A stretch of DNA of 64,000 bases from Dermanyssus gallinae. Lineage: Eukaryota; Arthropoda; Arachnida; Mesostigmata; Dermanyssidae. Within the stretch, counting starts at the first letter, position 1; every line of letters starts with the position of its first letter. A model generated the notes under the pieces. That model did not search any database. It saw only the letters and a list, made by a program, of their open reading frames with translations, and was not told the DNA's origin. The DNA lies in contig QVRM01002216.1 in assembly GCA_003439945.1 (NCBI GenBank), forward strand, positions 186,001-250,000, given 5' to 3'. A program made the translations under genes and the position numbers. Positions 57,951 to 64,000 of the stretch are shown piece by piece.

Positions 57951-58067
57951 TTGCCACGTCTATATTGAAGACCGTGAGAACCAAGTTAAGAGCGGCCGAT
58001 CCCCAGGGAATTTGAACCCATGCTCTCTCGAATGCAACGCGACGGCTTTACCACTAAACCCGCCACC
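57951..58067 (-). mobile_element. SINE-B copy 2
   Basis: Complement: GGTTTAGTGGTAAAGCCG (box A) and ATGGGTTCAAATTCCC (box B), with TTGCATTCGAGAGAGC between, matching copy 1 at 33.7 kb. The body CTTAACTTGGTTCTCACGG also aligns. Confidence 0.8.
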
Positions 58068-58449
58068 TTACCACCAGATATTAGACAAGCTCAAAACCAT
58101 TTTGCTACTATAACCTACACTGAATTGTCTTAGTTTGGTAACCATTAGCCCTGCCACTGTTATAAAAGTGCCGACAACAACGAACGTACTTCATTCAAAA
58201 TTCCTGCACTTCAAAATTCTGAGCAGCGCTCGCTGAATAACCCAACTCGCCCGGGCAAAACAGTAATCCTTCGATCGACATACCTCGATTTGGGTAACTT
58301 GCAGTTATTTAAGTTTGTTATTCTGTACGCATTTTGAGCAAGGTTATGGGTACTTTGTTTTAGGGCTACTTTTTCAATTGTTTTTGAAAAAAATATTTCA
58401 CTTGTTTTTGAAAAAAGAAAGTGCTCTAAAATGTTTTTAAATTCTCTTT
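58068..58449. other. No recognised gene
   Basis: AT-leaning DNA, perhaps diverged retroelement sequence upstream of the next remnant. Confidence 0.4.
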
Positions 58450-58456
58450 ATCAATA

Positions 58457-58942
58457 ATGATAAAAACTCTCGTTGCTCTTGGCAATCCTCTTGGTCTATT
58501 GATTGCTTACAATTCACTGTTTATGCCCATTCTTTGTTACGGAATCTCCTGTGTGGAGGTGGGGATCATGGAATTTTCCGTAGAGCGAAAGGTCATACAA
58601 AATGACGCATTAAAGGCAAATTTCTCTAGACGTCGGAGTGATTTTGTAGGGGACCCACCCATGGGCTTCTGCCAGTTGCGAAGCTCTATATTCTGCGCGC
58701 AGGCACACTCGCATTCAAAACAGTTCACGGCCTTGTTCCGGCGGACATTGCAATCCCTTTGACCCAAAAATGAGTAAGGGCGCGGAGAAGAGCTACGATA
58801 CTAAACGCTACGCACAAAACGGTCAGCACGCAAACTCTAAAGTGCCAGTTGCCCGAGATTTGGAGTTCGTTGCCTAACAGCTTAAAATCTTGTACTTCCC
58901 TAAGATTATTTAAGCGAGAGTTAAAAAACCTCGTGTGTAGCT
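58457..58942 (+). pseudogene. RTE/CR1-like non-LTR pol C-terminus (decayed)
   Basis: The first frame reads LVALGNPLGLLIAYNSLFMPILCYGISC and then VERKVIQNDALKANF, matching the YYSLFHSHLSYGI-x-x-WG...QKKAIR region after the RT core. After a frameshift near 58667, the second frame gives AGTLAFKTVHGLVPADIAIP, then RRRATILNATHKT, and IWSSLPNSLKSCTSLRLFKRELKNLV. That is the usual W-x-x-LP...S-x-x-x-FK-x-x-LK end. At least one stop is present. It is not the same family as the 52-kb element. Confidence 0.75.
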
Positions 58943-59785
58943 GATGAACTCTCATATGTGGTTACTACTATTGTTAGGCTAGTACCCACCAAATAGATTT
59001 GCAGCTTATCGCATTGCGACTTATAGGGACTCCTGATTAAAGCTAAGGTGGTGGTTGTCTGTTATAGGAACACGCCCTGTGGTGAATCTGATACCTACGT
59101 GATGCTATATACGATCGTTGGGGTATATCATTTTTATTATATCACTCTTTATTATATATCACCTTTATATCACATTAGTTTACTTGTAAGAACTCAAGTA
59201 TTGCAAGATGCAGTTCCGATAATAAACCACGTTGTCAATAAACAAAAATCTAAATCAGCTACAACATATGCAATACTAGTCATTAACACTCACAAAGACT
59301 ACATATTACTAACTCCCTAATTAAGCTCTTCTACTTCTGCGACTACTACCGAAAACAAACGGACCCTGTGAATAATAATACGATGCGATAAATACACGAA
59401 AAGTAATTGTGAATATAAATGAAAATGAAGAAGAACATATGCCCGAAATACCTCCGTACTTGACAGGCCGTGGAAGCACCTGTGTATGGTGTCCCCAAAA
59501 CCCCGCCAAAATGGTCAAAGCAGACGACGCCGCAGGCAGCACTACGACGTAATGTGACTTTTCATTTTTGAAATGTTTGTTTACGATGTCATTGTTTTCG
59601 GTGTTGGTGTTTGTTTTGCGTCGTCGTCGTCGTCGTCGTCATTCTAACGTCGTATGCTATTTAGGCAGAGGAGCAGATGAGCGCAGAGAAGTCTGTTCGC
59701 GAGCAGTGAAAAATATTCGATCAGCTCGAGCCACCTTTACTACGACTACGACGTCTCTAGTGTAACATTGGACGTCACTAGCGTT
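58943..59785. other. No recognised gene; region upstream of ISCU
   Basis: AT-rich DNA to about 59560. Then moderate-GC DNA with a (GTC)n patch at 59620-59641. It likely contains the promoter-proximal region of the ISCU-type gene. Confidence 0.45.
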
Positions 59786-59786
59786 G

Positions 59787-59854
59787 AACTTCAGTATACT
59801 TCGAGGTGTTCCGCGTGTTCAACTTCAATATACTTCGAGGTTTTCCGCGTGTGT
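59787..59854 (+). promoter_or_regulatory. 34-bp tandem duplication with initiator-like TCAGT, putative ISCU start region
   Basis: Two 34-base units (59787-59820 and 59821-59854) share ATACTTCGAGG and TTCCGCGTGT, differing at a few sites. The first holds TCAGT at 59791-59795, the arthropod initiator motif; the second has TCAAT. Initiation here would give a 5' UTR of about 130 bases. Confidence 0.4.
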
Positions 59855-59922
59855 GAGTGCTGAGAGTTCGAGTCGTCGCCGTTATTGTCTTCACTGTCAT
59901 CTTCCCGTGCTTCGACAACACC

Positions 59923-60003
59923 ATGCTTTCGCGAGTGCTTTCTCGATCGTTGGGATCTGTTCGCAGCCCGTTCGGCGTTCAGGCGGCACAGTATCACGAG
60001 AAG
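59923..60003 (+). CDS. ISCU: ISCU-type iron-sulphur cluster scaffold, exon 1
   Basis: Encodes the first 27 residues: a presequence starting MLSRVLSRSLGSVRS with four Arg and no acidic residue before the end, then QAAQYHEK. The exon ends in phase 0 at AAG|GTAGGTG (60004). The frame continues in the segment at the window's right end as VIDHYE. Together YHEK+VIDHYE matches the conserved start of mature eukaryotic ISCU (YH-x-x-V-x-x-HYENPRNVG). ISCU is the mitochondrial matrix scaffold on which NFS1-frataxin-ferredoxin assemble 2Fe-2S clusters. ATG at 59923 is chosen because a presequence follows directly; the upstream in-frame GTG is not a plausible start. The rest of the protein, including the three cluster-binding Cys, lies beyond the window. 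Confidence 0.85.
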
Positions 60004-60317
60004 GTAGGTGCCAGAGCGCCATTCAATGTTCACCATTGGCAGTTATTTTGTGTGTGTTTTTTATTGTTTAGTTCCACAACGATTTAATTTCTGTTTGTTG
60101 ACCTTCACAGTCAGGTACTCGATGGAGAGCCAGTCACATCACGAATCACGAATAGTAGTAGTAGTAGTAACAGTACGAATGATTCTGCGCGAAACCGTAC
60201 CGTACCCGGCACACTGTTCTGTAACCGGCCTGGTATAAGCCCTGGCGGGCGTACTTAATTTTTGGGTCGCGCTCGATAAATCGTTTGTTTTAGCAATTTA
60301 GTCATGCAATAATAACG

Positions 60318-60566
60318 TATTTGTTCCTTCGGGAACACAACTAAGGCTGGGTCGATTCGCCGTCGAGGAACGTAGAATAATTATTTAATGATGTGGGTGA
60401 TTGTTTATATATATATATATATATATAGATATATATATATATATATATATATATATTACATATATCATTAAACCACACATTATTCCACACCATTAAATTA
60501 CTGTTCTACGTTCGTCGACCGCGAGTAGACCCAGTGTTAGTTGTGTTCCCAAAGGAACGAATGTAT
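60318..60566. repeat. Large foldback with (TA)n core in ISCU intron
   Basis: The left arm (about 60318-60400; TTGTTCCTTCGGGAACACAAC, GAACGTAGAATAAT, TTTAATGATGTGG) pairs with the right arm (about 60456-60566; CCACACCATTAAATTACTG, GTTCTACGTTCGTCGAC, GTTGTGTTCCCAAAGGAAC). Divergence is roughly 15-20%, with one extra block in the right arm. The core is (TA)n with one GA break. Confidence 0.85.
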
Positions 60567-60584
60567 ATATATATATATATATAT
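60563..60584. repeat. (TA)n microsatellite
   Basis: A TA array immediately outside the right foldback arm. Confidence 0.9.
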
Positions 60585-61074
60585 AATACACACCTACAAA
60601 GAGCTCCTACAAAGAATATGCCTGTACACGGTAATCTCCTCATGCCCGGCGAGCAGATTCCTGTAGGTTACCTTTTTCTTGTCGTTGATGTTTAATTTTC
60701 GGATTTCAGAGGTTCTAACGATGAACTTGTGTGGCTAATTTTATTTAAGGAAATTCCCAACGTTTCTTGATGACTTTTCATTTGAGTATTTGCTCCTGCG
60801 TAGATCGGGACACGATAGCTTACACGGCGTACATGTCTCAGCAGGGGTGTAGACGCTTATAGCGACGATGACGTCAGCATCTTGTCGAGTATCGCATCAA
60901 ATGTTGGTCGACATTGTTGATAGCCTTAATCGTCGGGACAGGTTTACGCACGTCATATACATATATGTATATATATACATATATATATACACGTTAGAGT
61001 CGAGCTACCCGTGCGTTGTGTCTGTGTGAATGAAATTCGATCGCAATTTGAACAACTTTTTGTGACATTTACAC
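60585..61074. other. Intronic DNA without recognised element; TA patches at 60956-60990
   Basis: Unique sequence; short ORFs only. Confidence 0.5.
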
Positions 61075-61075
61075 T

Positions 61076-61116
<41 letters not shown>
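61075..61116. repeat. (TA)n at truncated side of retroelement
   Basis: A TA array with one AAATA break, ending directly at the retroelement fragment. Confidence 0.95.
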
Positions 61117-61119
<3 letters not shown>

Positions 61120-61235
61120 GTGATGTGCAACGGGGCAATGCGGCCTCGATTCGAGGAACCCTCCAGAAATGGCTGGTCCCTACACTGGATCCCCCGTAAT
61201 GGTGCACACGGTCGCAGGAACCCAAATGTCATGTT
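61117..61235 (+). mobile_element. Retroelement tail fragment at (TA)n in ISCU intron
   Basis: Codes LGDVQRGNAASIRGTLQKWL followed by VPTLDPP and TAA (61122-61199 in frame). The 3' UTR TGCACACGGTCGCAGGAACC resembles the TA-subfamily tail. 5' truncation falls exactly at the (TA)n array, as in the 18.1- and 24.2-kb copies. Confidence 0.78.
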
Positions 61236-61489
61236 CCGACCGTGTATTTAAAAACATGTATTTACACATTTAAACAGATTTAACACTTTTATATGTTTGT
61301 ACAAATATTTATTGTTTAATAATAGAATATTTATTATTGTAGCTTCGCAGACAAACATGCGTTTCTCCGTTGAACATCGACAGAGGGCTTTTGACGAAGG
61401 TACTGGGCGGCCCTTTTGCCCTTTGTGGTAGTTTTCAGCCATGTTTCTTTCTAGCGTAGTCAATTGTCGCTTACGCAAAGGGTGTGCCT

Positions 61490-61830
61490 AATGTTTATAA
61501 GGCCACTCGACTAAAGTTGTGCTATTGAACTAGTTCTGCATATTTGCTTATCTTAGTTCTTCCGGCCGCTGAGGTGGATTACATTTTTAAGGGGTTTATT
61601 TTAATCCAGACAATCCTCCGTCTCCTACGGGTTTGGAATCGCCGTGAGGCATATCTTAAGTGTCGAACATATGGGTTTAGATGACAACCATGACCACCAT
61701 AGTCCCAGGCGTGGCCTGCTCTGGTCGCTCCGTGATTGACCATTGCAGGTGGGAGTGAGTCAGTCGCTAGTGCGTCCCAGACAAGGGATTAGCCGCGCTC
61801 GAAGAGTTAAAAGCCCGGTCTCTTACCATC
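61490..61830. repeat. Interspersed repeat D, copy 2 (interrupted)
   Basis: Its left part (61515-61580) and right part (61715-61830) align with 30206-30400: AACTAGTTCTGCATATTTGCT, GCTGAGGTGGA, then GTGGCCTGCTCTGGTCG and GTCCCAGACAAGG. The middle is occupied by SINE-A. Confidence 0.65.
61581..61714 (-). mobile_element. SINE-A copy 6, internally deleted, nested in repeat D
   Basis: The tail blocks TAAGGGGTTTATTTTAATCC and CTCCTACGGGTTTGGAATCG join directly to the head block AGATGACAACCATGACCA, skipping about 150 bases of the element. The copy sits inside repeat D, which is uninterrupted at 30.3 kb. Confidence 0.75.
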
Positions 61831-62739
61831 GTTTCTGCATACACCGGGTGCTCGCTGCGATGCAACAGCGTCACATTTACAGCAGTCTTTACCCTCTGCT
61901 TTGACCGAAAAACCCAATCGTCGACAATCAAGAATACCATGCGCTAGTGGCCCCGATGCACCATTAGGTTGAACACTTTGGCTATGGACATTTCTAACTT
62001 ATTGGCCACGTTTCCTAGGTGAGGTGTGTCATCTACGCAAGAGAACGCGTCGGTAGAAATCAGTATTCTTGCTGTAGTGGTAGCATAGTCCTCAGATAGC
62101 TCGGTCAGAACTCTTTGAGTAACGTCGGTCTCAAGGTTCGACTGAGTTTTCCTGTAACTGGATGGTGTGGCTTATAGTTGAGGTAGCCTGATGTCATTCT
62201 CGGGCCAGCCATTGACCCGATGTCTATCCGGTTTGTTACTGATCGAAGCCCAACTAGGACGAAGGAAGAATTGTGACAGCCAGACTTCTTTATTAATCCG
62301 GGTTGAGCGATATCCGAACATTTTTTAGAGCTGCCGCTAGCATCATGTCTAGTGTACTTGGGTTTGATGCTAATCACGTGAACAAGCTTGCTTGTGTTTT
62401 TTTTTGTTAGAATCTCGTCAGCAGAGTCATCTACACCTTGATTGTCTGCGGCTGCCTCGTGTGGGTAGTTTAAGGAAGCTGGGGGCTGTTATGCCGAAAT
62501 GTGTCGACGCAAACCTCGCCTATTGTATACGAGACTACACTCTAGATAGTGTCAAGGGACAAGTCTAGGGACCTTAAGAGCGGGGTTGGCATGCGCTGAG
62601 GTCTTCCAGGCGATGAACTCCGTGGTAGCGGTTGCATATGATTACACATTATGACGCTGTATATTTGAGCTTCTTTAAGAGGTGGCGGCGCTAATAATAG
62701 CTGAAGGGCGCCGGCTGTATAGACGTAGTTGTACTATGG
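61831..62739. other. Intronic DNA without recognised element
   Basis: A minus ORF of 90 codons (62377 to 62105) has no recognisable domain. Confidence 0.45.
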
Positions 62740-62740
62740 A

Positions 62741-62788
<48 letters not shown>

Positions 62789-62850
62789 TGGATGTAGTGT
62801 TCTGGTATTATTGTGTTATACACTATATATATATATATATATATATATAT
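62740..62850. repeat. (TA)n arrays
   Basis: Two TA arrays (about 62740-62784 and 62823-62850) separated by 38 unique bases. Confidence 0.93.
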
Positions 62851-62854
62851 TGTG

Positions 62855-63217
62855 TTAGGCACGCTGTGCAGCCATGTCAACTATTACGCTGTTCTGTATA
62901 TACGGCCTTTTTGTACACCCAATTAGATATACATTTGTAGGGCATAGCCATTTCAATGATTTTGTGGAGTCGCCTGTTCCCTGCGCACCCTCAGTCGAGT
63001 ATTTCCTACATGTAGTTAGTACGGTTAACAGGTCCCCGCTAAACTTGAAGTAGCCTGTCTCTATTGCCTGTGATCGCACAATCACACCCCAGTGGATCGG
63101 AATTCCCCGGAGCTCCACACACACACACCCAAAAACTTTTGTATCTCCTAGCGCCTTGGCGCCAAAAGTGTATTTAGCATTTACACGTATTGTATGTATA
63201 GGGATGTATTGGTGCAA
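62855..63217 (-). other. Unrecognised 120-codon open frame
   Basis: On the minus strand the frame has balanced, protein-like composition (YTFGAKALGDTKVFGCVCV, ELRGIPIHWGVIV, ETGYFKFSGDLLTVLT). It begins with a non-ATG codon and lies antisense inside the ISCU intron. It may be a fragment of another mobile element. No family is recognised. Confidence 0.3.
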
Positions 63218-63740
63218 ATCGTAAAGTGTTGTTTAACACTATACAATACAACTATGTCTCATTGTCGCGACAAGTTATATTAGACTGTATAGAGCGCTAA
63301 TTTTTTAATCGCTGTTGTATAATCTCCAGAGTAAGGGAGTTATACCACAACTAGCATCCGAATTTTGCGAAACAATGTCGTGTAGAAATACTTCTTAAAT
63401 TAGTTACGCTAAGAACGTGCTAAAGGGAACAATTAAAACAGCAAATTAGCACTGATGGCAGTTACTCCTATTCTTGAAATAATTATAATTATTCTAAATT
63501 CCAACTCTAAGTGCAATGGAGGGGAGATGATCAGAACGCTGTACGGAAAACAGTACGGAAGATCGAAACGGTTACCAATATGCAGTAACCCCTGATCACC
63601 CGGATCGATGCTAGAAGCCCCGGGACGGCGGTTTGTTCCTATTTAAAGTAGCGATGGTCGCAATCAAATTCAATGTGTAATCTACGTGGCAGCGACATGT
63701 TCGCGCTCACCGATCAACTAACTGGCTTTGACAAGCGTGT
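63218..63740. other. Intronic DNA without recognised element
   Basis: Unique AT-leaning DNA. Nothing seen. Confidence 0.5.
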
Positions 63741-63867
63741 ATGCTATCAATCCTACTTAACGTAGGAATGATAGTATAGGCTGAATTCGGATCAAAATTG
63801 GATCCGAATGACTCTAGGCTTCTCCTTGTTCTTCTTCCCAGGCTTCTTTGCATTAGAAGCCTGGGAA
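63741..63867 (+). other. Cluster of three stem-loops near the ISCU acceptor
   Basis: Three consecutive hairpins. At 63741-63777 a 16-bp stem has two mismatches and a TTAAC loop. At 63785-63809 a perfect 9-bp stem ATTCGGATC has a 7-base loop. At 63835-63867 a perfect 13-bp stem TTCCCAGGCTTCT has a 7-base loop. They lie 115-240 bases before exon 2. Confidence 0.7.
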
Positions 63868-63981
63868 TACGCAATATACAATACGCAGAGCCACCAGCCT
63901 CATCTCTCCTATAGGCTTGTATCTGTGCGATAACTCAGTGCAACTAAGTGTGCTCCGTATGATTCGCTGTGTATCCAACAG

Positions 63982-64000
63982 GTGATCGACCATTACGAAA
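63982..64000 (+). CDS. ISCU: ISCU-type scaffold, start of exon 2 (cut by window end)
   Basis: The sequence after the TATCCAACAG acceptor reads GTG ATC GAC CAT TAC GAA A, giving VIDHYE plus the first base of a codon expected to be Asn. Phase 0 matches the exon 1 donor. HYE is invariant at this place in mitochondrial ISCU. Only 19 bases are visible, so the assignment depends on joining to exon 1. Confidence 0.82.

Larger units (their letters stand above)
60004..63981 (+). other. ISCU: ISCU intron 1 (3978 bases)
   Basis: Begins GTAGGT and ends TATCCAACAG, standard GT-AG borders with phase 0. It hosts a TA-centred foldback, several (TA)n arrays, a truncated endonuclease-type retroelement, a repeat D copy with a nested SINE-A, and three stem-loops near the acceptor. 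ORFs inside are not part of the gene. Confidence 0.8.

Noticed and set aside
1..64000. CRISPR array, rRNA genes or bacterial operons
   Set aside because: No regularly spaced direct repeats with unique spacers, no rRNA-like sequence, and gene structure and elements are eukaryotic.

Overview
This is repeat-rich animal DNA, most likely from an arthropod. There are no bacterial-style operons. Microsatellites are very dense: (TA)n, (AAT)n and CAA/CAG/GAC-type trinucleotide tracts. The recognisable sequences are animal mobile elements: mariner, non-LTR retrotransposons and tRNA-derived SINEs. The one confidently recognised gene is a metazoan-type nuclear gene for a mitochondrial protein. The CAA/CAG landscape at moderate GC content would suit a parasitiform mite, but that is a weak guess.

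Layout. From 1 to about 7 kb there are trinucleotide tracts, a TA-centred foldback and one decayed coding-like stretch. Between 7.2 and 31 kb there are at least six fragments of one retroelement family whose C-terminal protein looks like a restriction-like endonuclease domain, sitting repeatedly inside (TA)n or (AAT)n arrays or a CAA-rich minisatellite. The same span holds SINEs, foldbacks and low-complexity ORFs. From 33 to 48 kb there are two dead mariner-type transposons (about 36 and 44 kb) and copies of three tRNA-derived SINE families, here called A, B and C. From 51.7 to 52.5 kb lies a frameshifted non-LTR retrotransposon 3' half. At 53.3-53.5 kb on the minus strand there is a possible first coding exon of a small-ectodomain membrane protein, ending at a good splice donor. 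A second, unrelated non-LTR 3' end is at 58.5-58.9 kb.

The right end is the best gene. Exon 1 of an iron-sulphur cluster scaffold gene (ISCU/IscU type) lies at 59923-60003. It encodes a mitochondrial presequence ending in YHEK, then a GT donor. A 3978-base intron follows, full of repeats. The first 19 bases of exon 2, reading VIDHYE, are the last bases of the window.

The most interesting signal is the retroelement family. Its C-terminal end and 3' UTR come in two forms that correlate with the surrounding microsatellite: copies ending in GAME/GSME lie in (AAT)n, and most copies ending in a W-x-x-P-x-L tail lie in (TA)n. This suggests related retrotransposon lineages with diverged simple-repeat targets. 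A second theme is a set of long imperfect foldbacks, three of them centred on (TA)n or AT-rich cores.
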